Counted from the stretch's first letter, positions 16,556 through 25,030 are shown. The stretch: DNA of 63,131 nt from Arthrobacter sp. ov407 (GCF_900102895.1 NZ_FNGD01000019.1:1-63131), one strand, 5' to 3'. The notes: generated by a model not told the origin, from the sequence alone. Program-made: numbers and translations.

Positions 16556-17503
16556 ATGGACACGCCCCCGGAGCTGATCGACTTCACCGCAGGCGTCTCA
16601 GAACCCAGTGGTCTTGACGTTTCCTGGATCCACGGATCAGAATCCGCGAAGCACAACACGGACCCGGACATCCAGGTCCACGCCTACGATGACCACACGT
16701 TCATCCTGCGCCAGAACATGGCGGTCAACTACGAGGCCCCGTTCATGTTCCTGCTGTTCGGCAACGCCCGGGCCGTGCTCATCGATACCGGCGCCACCGC
16801 GTCCGCGGACTTCTTCCCCCTGCGCCGCGTTGTCGACGGCCTCGTGGACACGTGGCTGGCCGCGCATCCCCGCGACGGCTACCGGCTCCTTATCCTCCAC
16901 ACTCATCCGCATGGCGACCATGTTGCGGGCGACGCCCAGTTCGCCGGCCGCCCCGGCACAGTTGTGGTGGACGCGGACCGGGACAGCGCGTGGGAATTCT
17001 TCGGATTCACAGGAGCTTCCGGTGCTTCCGGCGACGACGGCGGCGAGTTTGGCGACGACGGCGACGGCGGGTTTGGCGGCGGAGCCGCTCTGCCGGCACA
17101 GGTGGATTTGGGCGGACGCGTCCTGGAGTGCTGGCCCAGCCCGGGGCACCACAACGCGGCGGTCACGTTCTACGATCCCCACACCGGGTTCCTCCTCACC
17201 GGAGACACGGTCTATCCCGGCCGGCTGTACATCCAGGACTGGGCCGCGTTTGTCCGCACCATCGACCGGCTGATCGGGTTCTGCAGCACGCACCCCGTCA
17301 CCCACGTCCTGGGCTGCCACATCGAAATGTCGCGGGAGCCCGGCGTCGACTATCCGATCTTCACCGCCTACCAACCCGACGAACCGCCGCTGCAGATGAC
17401 CGTCGAGCAACTCCAGGAGATCCGCCGGGCCATCGACGAGGTGGGCGGAAGCCCCGGCCGGCACGTGTTCCCCGGCTTCATCCTCTGCCTCGAAGGGGCC
17501 TGA
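16556..17503 (+). CDS. MBL-fold metallo-hydrolase
   Basis: About 315 residues of the metallo-beta-lactamase superfamily. The zinc motif HTHPHGDH is intact and the later ligands lie in SPGHHNAA and GDTVYPG. A Gly/Asp-rich low-complexity insertion of roughly 30 residues separates the two halves of the domain. ATG 16556 follows CACAGGAGAACGC; the upstream ORF extension is non-homologous. It is the next gene after GH32 but 132 bp away with its own ribosome site, so it may be a separate transcript. The substrate is unknown; hydrolases of this type act on thioesters, lactones or glyoxalase substrates. Confidence 0.85.
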   Translation: MDTPPELIDFTAGVSEPSGLDVSWIHGSESAKHNTDPDIQVHAYDDHTFILRQNMAVNYEAPFMFLLFGNARAVLIDTGATASADFFPLRRVVDGLVDTWLAAHPRDGYRLLILHTHPHGDHVAGDAQFAGRPGTVVVDADRDSAWEFFGFTGASGASGDDGGEFGDDGDGGFGGGAALPAQVDLGGRVLECWPSPGHHNAAVTFYDPHTGFLLTGDTVYPGRLYIQDWAAFVRTIDRLIGFCSTHPVTHVLGCHIEMSREPGVDYPIFTAYQPDEPPLQMTVEQLQEIRRAIDEVGGSPGRHVFPGFILCLEGA

Positions 17504-17552
17504 GGCGGCAGCCGACCCTTAGCCCTCGCCCTGTGGCCTAGTGCCTTGCCCT

Positions 17553-17786
17553 CTAGTGCATTGCGATGTTTTCCGCGTCCTCGGGCCCGACGAAGTTGCA
17601 CGAGCCGGGGTGGCGCACGGGCAAGGTGCAGGTGCGCCCGGTCGGCAGGTGGACGTTGGCGCACCGTCCCGTCATGGCCACGTCTTCGCGGACATGGGTG
17701 ACGTGCGTGCTGCTCTGGTCCTGTGCCGCTTGCTCGCGGCTGGTTTGTTGGGGGCTTCCGGACGCGCTGTGGTCTTGGCTGTTCAC
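17553..17786 (-). CDS. Small Cys/His-containing hypothetical protein
   Basis: A 77-residue protein I do not recognise. The N-terminal half is Ser/Gln/His-rich and probably disordered. The C-terminal half carries CANVHLPTGRTCTLPVRHPGSC, whose spaced Cys and His residues could bind a metal. It is convergent with the metallo-hydrolase gene, leaving about 50 bp between stops. No neighbour suggests a function. Confidence 0.55.
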   Translation of the reverse strand: MNSQDHSASGSPQQTSREQAAQDQSSTHVTHVREDVAMTGRCANVHLPTGRTCTLPVRHPGSCNFVGPEDAENIAMH

Positions 17787-18028
17787 GGCTGCAACTCCTC
17801 GGGATCTGCGGTGCAGAAGGGGACGGGAAAGGTGCTTAGTTCTATCCGAAGTCCCCAGTTTCGCACAAGTGGGTTAACACTGGGTTGCGGGAGTGTAAGG
17901 ATCCCGTCTCGACGCGGGCTGGCCACGCCCTGAGCGACACCGCTGCACAGGCCTTTTGCCACCGCCCGGCTGTTCCGCATACTGGAAAGCAGATCCGCGA
18001 TTCTGGCAGGCGAGGACGGAGGTGGCTG

Positions 18029-18634
18029 ATGAGCAGCGGCGTAAGTGGGTCCGGCAGCGCGTTCCGGCGCCGGGTGGAGCGTGCCGCGGAACTCCGGGCG
18101 GTGCGGACCTCGGGCAGCACCGCCCAGGAGAACGACGAGCTCAACGCCGCCGACGAAGAGCTGCGGCAAAAGCGCGCCAAAGTAGACGACGCGGCCAAGG
18201 CCGAGTACCTGATCCGGGACGCCATGGCGCAGGGCAAGTTCGACAACCTCAAGTACGCCGGCAAACCCATTCCTGGGCTGGGCGATGCGTATGACCCCGA
18301 CTGGTGGGTTAAAGGCCTGATCCAGCGGGAAAACATCTCCGGCCTGGGCCCGAAGGCGATCCTGCTCCGCAGCGAGGACGCTGAGCTTGATGCCCGGCTC
18401 GATGCGCAGTTCAGCGAAAAACAGGTCCGCGAGATCGTGGAGGATTTCAACGCCCGGGTGATCGACGCCCGGCGGCAGCTTCAGGGCGGGCCGCCGGTGA
18501 TCACCAAGACGCGCGACGTCGACGTCGAACTGGACCGCTGGCGGGGGCGCCGGGCCGCCGCGGCAGCCGCTGCCCCGCCGGAACCGGAACCTAGTCGGTC
18601 CTGGTGGCGGCGGCTCTGGAACGGGTCCGACTAG
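18029..18634 (+). CDS. DUF1992 (DnaJ-homologue C28-like) protein
   Basis: A 201-residue protein carrying the conserved DUF1992 stretch: AMAQGKFDNLKYAGKPIPGL, then a Trp-rich segment DPDWWVKGLIQRENISGLGP. This region is found in DnaJ-homologue subfamily C member 28, but no J domain is present here. The start 18029 follows CGGAGGTGGCTG. The N-terminus is charged and helical (ELNAADEELRQKRAKVDDA); the C-terminus is Ala/Pro-rich with Trp-Trp. The molecular function of this family is not established. Confidence 0.8.
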   Translation: MSSGVSGSGSAFRRRVERAAELRAVRTSGSTAQENDELNAADEELRQKRAKVDDAAKAEYLIRDAMAQGKFDNLKYAGKPIPGLGDAYDPDWWVKGLIQRENISGLGPKAILLRSEDAELDARLDAQFSEKQVREIVEDFNARVIDARRQLQGGPPVITKTRDVDVELDRWRGRRAAAAAAAPPEPEPSRSWWRRLWNGSD

Positions 18635-18659
18635 GCGAGAGAATTTTTAGGAGAAGACA

Positions 18660-19556
18660 ATGTCTGAACAGGAACCTGTCCTGGTAGTGGGCGCCACGGG
18701 ATGGCTCGGCGGCCAGGTCGTCGACCGGCTTCTTGCCCGGGGTAAGAAGGTGCGCGCGCTTGTACGCCCGGCCTCGAATGCGGCCAAACTCGAGGCCAAG
18801 GGCGTCGAGATAGCCCGCGGCGATATGCTCGACCTCGATTCGCTCGTCGTCGCGATGACCGGCACCGCGGCGGTGATCACGACGGCGGCCGGTTACACCG
18901 GGAAGAACAAGAACGCCTACGAGATCGACACGCGCGGCAACGCCAATCTCGCCATTGCCGCCGGCAAAGCCGGGGTGTCGCGCTTCGTGCTGACTAGCAT
19001 CCTCACGAGTGACCAGACACCCAACGTGCCGCATTTCTGGCACAAGAAGCTCGCCGAGGACAAGCTGGAAGAACTCGGCGTCCCCTTCGTCGCGCTCCGT
19101 CCTGGGGCATTTTTCGACCAGATCGCCAAGATAGGCGGTGACCCGTTCGAGAAGGGTCGCATCATCTGGCTCGGCTCCGGGAGCGTCCCGCTGACGTTCG
19201 TCTTGACCAGCGACCTCGCGACCTATCTCGCGGAAGCAGTCGACGCGGACATCGCCGACGGGGAACGCATCGATCTGGGCTGGACGCGCCCGATCAGCAT
19301 GCGCGAAGCCGCCGCTCTGGCGTCACGGTTGACGGGCAAGAAAATCAGGGTCCTGTCCATGCCCACCGGACTTCTCCGCGCCGCAGGCAAGATTGGCGGA
19401 AAATCTGCCCCGCGCATGAGCGACATGGGAGCCATGGCGGCCTGGTTCGACAGCGGCCGATACGTGGCCAACACGAGCCGCCAGGGAGAGCTTTTCGGTC
19501 CCGTGCCCACGCCGGAAGACGCCATCGCCCGCTTCGCCGGCGGGCTAGGCCACTGA
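18660..19556 (+). CDS. NAD(P)-binding NmrA/SDR-like oxidoreductase
   Basis: A 298-residue Rossmann-fold protein of the atypical short-chain dehydrogenase group. The nucleotide-binding motif is VVGATGWLGGQVVDRL at the N-terminus. Later features such as NANLAIAAGKAGVSRFVLTS match NmrA/NAD(P)H-binding proteins rather than classical SDRs with a Tyr-x-x-x-Lys site. TTTTAGGAGAAG gives a good ribosome site. It is 25 bp downstream of the DUF1992 gene, so possibly co-transcribed. The substrate is unknown. Confidence 0.83.
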   Translation: MSEQEPVLVVGATGWLGGQVVDRLLARGKKVRALVRPASNAAKLEAKGVEIARGDMLDLDSLVVAMTGTAAVITTAAGYTGKNKNAYEIDTRGNANLAIAAGKAGVSRFVLTSILTSDQTPNVPHFWHKKLAEDKLEELGVPFVALRPGAFFDQIAKIGGDPFEKGRIIWLGSGSVPLTFVLTSDLATYLAEAVDADIADGERIDLGWTRPISMREAAALASRLTGKKIRVLSMPTGLLRAAGKIGGKSAPRMSDMGAMAAWFDSGRYVANTSRQGELFGPVPTPEDAIARFAGGLGH

Positions 19557-19588
19557 GGGGCGCCGCTGGCTCTTGAGAGGCGGGCTGA

Positions 19589-20947
19589 TCAGACGAAGCC
19601 GAAGATGGGCGGGAAGATCACGACGACGACCGCTGCCCAGGCGCCGTAGGCCGGCAGGTAGCGCGTTTGCCAGCGCTCGACCGCAGCAAACGGAAGCCGG
19701 CCGCGCAGGAATTCGACGGCGAGCCAGGCCGCGCGCAACAGGTGCACCAGCAGCAGCAGGTTCAGGCCGAGCGCGGCGATCTTGTTGGGGCTGGAGCCGA
19801 ATTCGGCGATACGGGTCAGCATCGCGGCCAGCATCACGGCATCGACCGCAAGGGCCGCGATGACGAGGACCAACTGCAGAGCATCGAACAGCCCGGGAGG
19901 GGCGAGTGGGTCGCGGGCGGAAATCGAATAGAGCAGCAGGCAGAGGACGAGCACGAGGATCGCGTCCATGAGGATGAGCAGGTTGCGGTCGATGCCGGCG
20001 ACGCCGCCCGCGGCGGCAAGCACGGCCAGGAGGACCAGCAGCATGGCAATGGTCAGGGGCGTGAATACGCGGGTGAGGACGGGGGCGATATTTTCCACGA
20101 CCTGCTGCTTGGCTTCGACGAGCCAGGCGGCGACCACGAGAGCCCCTGGCACCGCGAACGGCAGGATCCATTCCTCCAGGACCGGTTGGAAGTCGGCGCC
20201 AATGCCCCGGAGGGTCGCGAGTGTGAGGGCGATCAGGACTGCGCCGCCCAACGCCAGCAGCGTGTAGTAGATCGCGAGCTCGCCGGTAAATCGGACAAAG
20301 TCCATGCGTCGCTTGTCGGACCGCCACCTGCCGCCGACGTAGGCCACCCCGGTCAGCAGCCACAGGATGACAGGGGCGTGCAGGGCCGCGAGCATCCCGG
20401 TGGCGCCGCCGGGGGCGAACGGGTAAAGGTTGAGCGCGACCGCCAGTGCGGCAAACGGGACGGTCAGTGTCGCCGCCACCGCCGCGGTGAAGCGCCGCTT
20501 CCACGCGAAGTACGCGGCCAGGAAGGGGAAGACGAGCAGGCCCAGGTTGCGCATCAGGGCCGCGCCGTCGTCGATCCAGGCAGAGCCGGCCTTGACCGCC
20601 ACACCGGCGCCGACCGCGAGTGTGAGAACGACGGCCAGCTCGCGCCATCGGGACGCGTCGGTGTTGTCGGAGCCCTCCGGCACCAGGACGAGCTGCTTCC
20701 ACAGCCGCTCGGAGTGCTCGCGGGCAAATTCGCGTGAGACGGCGTCGAGGTTGCCCAGGCGCTTGATGGCGACGAGGAAGGCCTCCTCGTCATCGAGCCC
20801 GGTCGCCTGCCGGTCGGCTATTTGCTCGCGCAGGTGGTCCTCCAGCTCGTCGACGTCGGCGGGGGAGATCGCCCGGTTCCGCTGAACGTATCCGCGCCAC
20901 CGGTCGATCTGGGCCTCCAGCTCAGCGTGGGGCGCCGTCACGCCCAT
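19589..20947 (-). CDS. Multi-spanning membrane protein with permease-prefix domain, partner of PadR
   Basis: About 452 residues. The N-terminal soluble part (LEAQIDRWRGYVQRNRAISP, then a DELEDHLREQ stretch) resembles the permease prefix / DUF1700-like domain often encoded next to PadR repressors. About ten hydrophobic segments follow. The ATG at 20947 overlaps the padR stop by ten bases and has GGGAGGG just upstream, indicating coupled translation. A GTG two codons later is the alternative start. Transport or signalling function is not known; regulation by the adjacent PadR protein is inferred. Confidence 0.8.
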   Translation of the reverse strand: MGVTAPHAELEAQIDRWRGYVQRNRAISPADVDELEDHLREQIADRQATGLDDEEAFLVAIKRLGNLDAVSREFAREHSERLWKQLVLVPEGSDNTDASRWRELAVVLTLAVGAGVAVKAGSAWIDDGAALMRNLGLLVFPFLAAYFAWKRRFTAAVAATLTVPFAALAVALNLYPFAPGGATGMLAALHAPVILWLLTGVAYVGGRWRSDKRRMDFVRFTGELAIYYTLLALGGAVLIALTLATLRGIGADFQPVLEEWILPFAVPGALVVAAWLVEAKQQVVENIAPVLTRVFTPLTIAMLLVLLAVLAAAGGVAGIDRNLLILMDAILVLVLCLLLYSISARDPLAPPGLFDALQLVLVIAALAVDAVMLAAMLTRIAEFGSSPNKIAALGLNLLLLVHLLRAAWLAVEFLRGRLPFAAVERWQTRYLPAYGAWAAVVVVIFPPIFGFV

Positions 20948-21300
20948 CCCTCCCGCGCGGCTGAGGGCCCTTGAGCGGTGTGCCACACCTGCCGCAGAGC
21001 GTCTGCGACGACGGTCCACTGCTCCTGGCGGTCGGCGAGGGCGTCCAGGCCCGCCGGCGTGATTGTGTAGTGCTTGCGCCGGCGCCCGGCGTCGGACGTA
21101 CCCCACAGCGAGGATACGTAACCGAGCCGCTCGAGCCGGTGCAGCAGCGGGTAGAGCATTCCGTCGGTCCACTGCATGCCGCCGCCCGAGAGTTCACTGA
21201 CCCGCTTGAGGATTGCGTAGCCGTACAGGTCGCCGTCCGCAAGGATACCCAGCACAAGTGGCGTGGCTGAAGCGGCGACCAAGTCCTTATCAATGCGCAC
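20938..21300 (-). CDS. PadR-family transcriptional regulator
   Basis: A 120-residue winged-helix repressor. The family pattern is visible: PLVLGILADGDLYGYAIL, then a recognition region WTDGMLYPLLHRLERLGYV and RRRKHYTITPAG. It starts with GTG 21300, preceded by AGGAGGC. It overlaps the downstream membrane-protein gene, forming a two-gene unit typical of PadR/permease-prefix pairs. Likely autoregulated through the inverted repeat at 21311-21353. Confidence 0.93.
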   Translation of the reverse strand: MRIDKDLVAASATPLVLGILADGDLYGYAILKRVSELSGGGMQWTDGMLYPLLHRLERLGYVSSLWGTSDAGRRRKHYTITPAGLDALADRQEQWTVVADALRQVWHTAQGPSAAREGWA

Positions 21301-21310
21301 TGCGCCTCCT

Positions 21311-21353
21311 ATACCTAGAACTGAAAGGTATCAAACGTAGTAGCTCTAGGTAT
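21311..21353 (-). promoter_or_regulatory. Inverted repeat upstream of padR, candidate PadR operator
   Basis: ATACCTAGA (21311-21319) and TCTAGGTAT (21345-21353) are perfect 9-bp inverted copies 25 bp apart, with another GGTAT between them, immediately upstream of the padR ribosome site. PadR-family operators commonly have ATAC/GTAT half-sites. Autorepression is inferred. Confidence 0.6.
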
Positions 21354-21483
21354 ATAGGTCCTGGACGTCGAAACGTCCGCCTCCCTGTCTAGCGAGGGGG
21401 GCTGCTGGTCAGCGCCTGGTTCGGGAAGGACGCGCCGGCCCGCGATAGGAGACGCGAGTAGCAGGGCTGGCCGGCGCCGAAGC

Positions 21484-21548
21484 CGCCGGAAACCTCCCCA
21501 GTCGCCGGAAAGTTCCGGCGAGCTCGCAGGCTTCCGGCGATTTCGCGG
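21484..21548 (+). repeat. 65-bp nested-palindrome repeat, copy A
   Basis: The sequence begins CGCCGGAAACCT and ends near TTCCGGCGATTTCGCGG. It contains an inner CGCCGGAA-AG-TTCCGGCG hairpin, the self-complementary GCGAGCTCGC and an outer inverted repeat (11 of 12 matches). It matches copy B at 23206-23270 at 60 of 65 positions in the same orientation, so the two copies bracket the NCS1 permease gene. Nature unknown: REP- or MITE-like element is the best guess. Confidence 0.75.
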
Positions 21549-21602
21549 ACCGGGGAGGGCCGGCTAGTTGTCTGAAATTCCGGACGGGGATTGGAACTTC
21601 GC

Positions 21603-21618
21603 CGTGATGCAGCTCACG
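21603..21618 (+). promoter_or_regulatory. CRP/GlxR-like palindrome
   Basis: CGTGA-TGCAGC-TCACG is symmetric and matches the GTGA-N6-TCAC core of Crp-family sites (actinobacterial GlxR/Crp). It lies about 60 bp upstream of the NCS1 permease start, a position suited to activation or repression by cAMP-Crp. Inference only. Confidence 0.45.
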
Positions 21619-21678
21619 CGCCGTGCTCAGATGTACTCACGACTTCGTCAGGATCCATTCTCAATGTGAGGAATAGTC

Positions 21679-23160
21679 ATGCAGGCCACTACAAAAACCG
21701 GAACAGGAGAGCCGCGCGTCGAGCGCCGCTCCATTGACTTCGTCCCGGAACACGAACGTCACGGGTCACCGGCGCAGCAATTCACCCTATGGTTCGGCGC
21801 GAACATGCAGATCACGGCAATTGTGGACGGAGCGCTGGCGGTGCTTTTCGGCGCCGATGCCCTGTGGGCGATCCTCGGACTGCTCGTCGGCAACCTCCTC
21901 GGCGGGGCCGTCATGGCACTGCACGCGGCGCAGGGACCCAAGCTTGGCCTCCCGCAGATGATCTCCAGCCGTGCGCAGTTCGGCGTCCTGGGAGCAGTGA
22001 TCCCCTTGGTGCTGGTCATCATCATGTATCTCGGCTTCGCGGCCACCGGAACTGTTCTGGCGGGGCAGGCCGTAGAGCAGATCACGCACACCGGAACTCC
22101 GGCCGTGGGCATGGTCATCTTCGGGGCCTTGACCGTGCTGGTGGCGACCCTGGGCTACAAATACATCCACCTGATGGGCCGGATTTCGACCGTGGTCGGC
22201 GTCCTTGGCTTCACCTACCTGGGCATCAGGCTTCTCGCCAGCCACGACGTCGGCGCGCTGCTCAGCTCCGGTGGCTTCGAATTTCCCACGTTCCTCCTTG
22301 CCGTCTCCCTCGGGGCCGGGTGGCAGCTGACGTACGGCCCATACGTCGCCGACTATTCCCGATACCTGCCGTCTGGCACTCCGCCCCGCCGAACTTTCCT
22401 CGCCGCGTTCTTCGGTACGGTGCTTGGATCGCAGTGGTCCATGACGCTCGGCGCCCTGTTCGCTGCCCTGGCGCTACCCAAGGGCCAGCGGTTTCTCGAC
22501 GGTCAGGTGGCCTTCCTTGGCAACCTCAGCGGCGGCGGGCTGATCGCCGTCGTCATTTACTTGGTGATCGTGACTGGCAAACTGACCGTCAACACCCTCA
22601 ACGCCTACGGCGGATACATGACGATGCTGACCTCCGTAACAGCGTTCACGCGCAAATCGACGGCGCCATCCCGGACCCGGTTGGTCTACGTGATCGCCTT
22701 CATCGGGCTCTCCGTCCTCATCGCGGTACTGGCTTCGCCGGACTTCATCGCCAACTTCAAGAACTTCGTCCTGCTCCTGCTCATGGTTTTCATTCCTTGG
22801 AGCTCGATCAACCTCGTGGACTACTACCTCGTCTCCAAGGAAAAGGTGGACATCCCTGCGCTGTACGATCCTGACGGCCGGTACGGGCGATGGAACAAGA
22901 CCGCGCTACTCTCCTACGCCGTCGGCATTCTTGTCCAGATTCCGTTCCTCGCCCAGACGCTCTACACGGGACCGATGACCAAGATGCTCGGTGGCGCCGA
23001 CATCTCCTGGCTGGTGGGCCTGGTGGTCACCGCTCTCGTGTTTTATCCGCTCGCCAAGCGAAGCTCGAAGGCACCGGCGCACATGATCTACCCGTCCGAC
23101 GCCGGTCCGCTTGCCACTGCCCCGGCCCGCGAACCGTTTGAGGACGCCCCCGTGTCCTGA
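21679..23160 (+). CDS. NCS1-family nucleobase/cytosine-purine permease
   Basis: A 493-residue membrane transporter with about 12 hydrophobic segments of the nucleobase:cation symporter-1 family. Family features include FTLWFGANMQ near the first helix, GLPQMISSRAQFG, and TYGPYVADYSRYLP. It would import a nucleobase, hydantoin or related small heterocycle; the specific substrate cannot be told. ATG 21679 is preceded by GAGGAATAGTC. It stands alone, with no catabolic gene next to it, and is flanked on both sides by the same 65-bp repeat. Confidence 0.9.
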   Translation: MQATTKTGTGEPRVERRSIDFVPEHERHGSPAQQFTLWFGANMQITAIVDGALAVLFGADALWAILGLLVGNLLGGAVMALHAAQGPKLGLPQMISSRAQFGVLGAVIPLVLVIIMYLGFAATGTVLAGQAVEQITHTGTPAVGMVIFGALTVLVATLGYKYIHLMGRISTVVGVLGFTYLGIRLLASHDVGALLSSGGFEFPTFLLAVSLGAGWQLTYGPYVADYSRYLPSGTPPRRTFLAAFFGTVLGSQWSMTLGALFAALALPKGQRFLDGQVAFLGNLSGGGLIAVVIYLVIVTGKLTVNTLNAYGGYMTMLTSVTAFTRKSTAPSRTRLVYVIAFIGLSVLIAVLASPDFIANFKNFVLLLLMVFIPWSSINLVDYYLVSKEKVDIPALYDPDGRYGRWNKTALLSYAVGILVQIPFLAQTLYTGPMTKMLGGADISWLVGLVVTALVFYPLAKRSSKAPAHMIYPSDAGPLATAPAREPFEDAPVS

Positions 23161-23205
23161 ACGGGGACGCACTGAATGGCCAAGCTCCCCTGGTGGCACC
23201 GTGTT

Positions 23206-23270
23206 CGCCGGAAACCTGCCCGTTCGCCGGAAAGTTCCGGCGAGCTCGCAGGTTTCCGGCGAATTCGCGG
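23206..23270 (+). repeat. 65-bp nested-palindrome repeat, copy B
   Basis: The outer arms CGCCGGAAACCT (23206-23217) and AGGTTTCCGGCG (23250-23261) are perfect 12-bp inverted repeats. The inner CGCCGGAA/TTCCGGCG stem spans 23225-23242 and GCGAGCTCGC (23240-23249) is palindromic. It lies 45 bp after the NCS1 stop. Being downstream, it could fold and stabilise or end the transcript, but no T-run follows. Confidence 0.75.
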
Positions 23271-23301
23271 GCAGGGGAAGGGGCCGGGGCACGGGGGACC
23301 G

Positions 23302-23451
23302 TCAAGGCACCGCGTCCGGCTCGTCGTCGATGTCCGGGCCTTCTGCCGGATCCTGGGAGTGGGCCCGGTCGTCAAAGGGTTCAGCCGTTGCATCACCCTC
23401 GGCGGGAGTCTCGCTGTGGGCGCGCTCCGGCGCTTGTGAGTCTTCGCTCAT
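23302..23451 (-). CDS. Small acidic protein, 49 residues
   Basis: An ORF running MSEDSQAPERAHSETPAEGD to ...DIDDEPDAVP with an excellent ribosome site (CAGAGGAGCGGAC) six to ten bases upstream of ATG 23451. It is very rich in Asp, Glu, Pro and Ala with no hydrophobic core, so probably disordered. I do not recognise it. It lies between the NCS1 permease and the LssY-type gene; the latter is on the same strand, upstream, about 100 bp away. Function unknown. Codon pattern and ribosome site support it as real. Confidence 0.55.
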   Translation of the reverse strand: MSEDSQAPERAHSETPAEGDATAEPFDDRAHSQDPAEGPDIDDEPDAVP

Positions 23452-23550
23452 GTCCGCTCCTCTGCTGCGAATCCTGCGGTGGTTGTCGGCTCTTGAACAT
23501 CTAGCTCCCGCAGCAAGAGGGCTGTCAAGGCCTCCCGGATCCTTGGAGTG

Positions 23551-24921
23551 TTAGAACGGTGCCCGGCCCCCGGGCCGGCTGGAATCCCGCTTGGGTTCCT
23601 TGCGGGGGCGCAGGGCATAGTCGCGGGACCGTTTACTCGAGAGCGCCAGAAGCAGCAGGATGTCCAGGGCCAGGCCGGGGAGATTTGACTGCAGCGTGAT
23701 GTCGGGACCGCCGAGGAAGACATCGAACGCCTGAAGGCCGATGGCCACGGTGCTGAGGGCCATGGCCACCGTCCGGGCCCAGTGTCGGCCGAGGAACACA
23801 AACCAGGCCAGCAGGATCTCGGCCAGGGCAAAGAGCAGGACAACCACCGTGGCGGCGGTGACGGCCAATTCCGCCTGCGCCTCCGTGACGGCCGGGCCGG
23901 CCACAGGCTGCATCAGCGAGCCTACGTGCGCGTCCTTGAAGAGCACCATGGACATGGCCAGCAGGGCAGCCGCCGCAGCGCGTGCACCGACGAAGACCGC
24001 CCCGACAATCGTGGCCGCCGGACGCCTGTTGCGGCTGTCGCTCGGGGGCCCGTCGCTCGGAGGCCAGACCTTCACGTCCGGCGCCGCGGCGATGTTGCGG
24101 AGATCGACGATCGGGAGATCACCGTCGGTAATGATGGTGTCGCCGCCGCCGTTGCGCGCGTGATAGCCGGTTGAAAAGTCGCGAATCACCCGGAGCCCGG
24201 CCGCGGGGTCGGCTTCGGTGATGGCTCCGACCACATGGTCGCGTTCGGCGTCGGTATTCTCATCGATCTTGTGGGTGATCTGCAGGGTAAACAGGGACAG
24301 CCCGACGCTGTGGTCATACGTGCCGGCGGCCAGCCAGTCGACGGCCAGCCCGCCAGGCAGCAGCCAGCCGGGCGGGCAGCGCCAGAAACGGACGTGGTGC
24401 CGCTTGCCTGGGGTGCCGTCGACTTCCAGCTGATAGGCAAAATCCTGCTGGCGGCCGAACAGGAACAGGGGACTGACCGGGGCCTGAAGATAGCTGCGGC
24501 GCCGGAGGGTGGAGGAAACGATTCGCCTGCTGCTTGCCAGCGTCACGTCGTCGGCCAGAGTCCAGCCCGCGGACTGCATCACGCCGTGAATCTGCGGTTC
24601 TGTTCCCAGCAGGGCCACGTTCACGGGATCTCCCAGCAGCCCGTCGCTGGTGCGCGCCCGGCCGATGAAGTAGTCGGGAACATAGAGCCGGGTCAGGATC
24701 CGGTGCAGCCGGGGGAGGACCAGATAGGCGAGCAAGCCCCAGAAGATGAAGAGGAACCAGACCTGAGCCCAGCCCCATTGGAAGCTCAGCTGCACCAGCA
24801 GGGAGGTCAGCCACACGGCCGAGATGCCGCCCACCACGAAGAAGACGGTGTCCAGTGCTGAATACGGCACCGCCTCGGCGGGGGCCGTGACCTCAACCGC
24901 TGCCTTGGCCATGGCCGTCAT
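23551..24921 (-). CDS. LssY C-terminal domain membrane protein
   Basis: About 456 residues. Two membrane helices (DTVFFVVGGISAVWLTSLL and a WFLFIFWGLLAYLVLP region) precede a soluble LssY_C-type domain recognised from DPVNVALLGTEPQIHGVMQ, then AGWTLADDVTL and LFGRQQDFAYQLE. Four C-terminal helices follow. ATG 24921 is chosen because the longer ORF upstream overlaps the start of the histidine kinase gene and is low-complexity. Divergent from the two-component genes. The family is associated with membrane phosphatase-like or envelope proteins, but its role is unproven. Confidence 0.8.
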   Translation of the reverse strand: MTAMAKAAVEVTAPAEAVPYSALDTVFFVVGGISAVWLTSLLVQLSFQWGWAQVWFLFIFWGLLAYLVLPRLHRILTRLYVPDYFIGRARTSDGLLGDPVNVALLGTEPQIHGVMQSAGWTLADDVTLASSRRIVSSTLRRRSYLQAPVSPLFLFGRQQDFAYQLEVDGTPGKRHHVRFWRCPPGWLLPGGLAVDWLAAGTYDHSVGLSLFTLQITHKIDENTDAERDHVVGAITEADPAAGLRVIRDFSTGYHARNGGGDTIITDGDLPIVDLRNIAAAPDVKVWPPSDGPPSDSRNRRPAATIVGAVFVGARAAAAALLAMSMVLFKDAHVGSLMQPVAGPAVTEAQAELAVTAATVVVLLFALAEILLAWFVFLGRHWARTVAMALSTVAIGLQAFDVFLGGPDITLQSNLPGLALDILLLLALSSKRSRDYALRPRKEPKRDSSRPGGRAPF

Positions 24922-25030
24922 ACTACGCTCACCAGCGGCGGCTGGCTCGAAAGATGAATCTTCTAGCCCCAAGGTGGAGCGCGGCCGGATTTGACCGGCC
25001 GGTGACCGCCGCCGTGGATAGGGTGACAGC

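Larger units (their letters stand above)
21354..21678 (+). other. Non-coding leader region upstream of NCS1 permease
   Basis: No credible ORF. It holds a short perfect hairpin GGACGT-CGAA-ACGTCC at 21363-21378, then a C-rich/G-rich pairable stretch around 21380-21402, repeat copy A, and a GTGA-N6-TCAC palindrome at 21603-21618. Divergent transcription of padR starts at its left edge. A structured 5' leader for the permease is possible but I recognise no riboswitch class. Confidence 0.4.
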
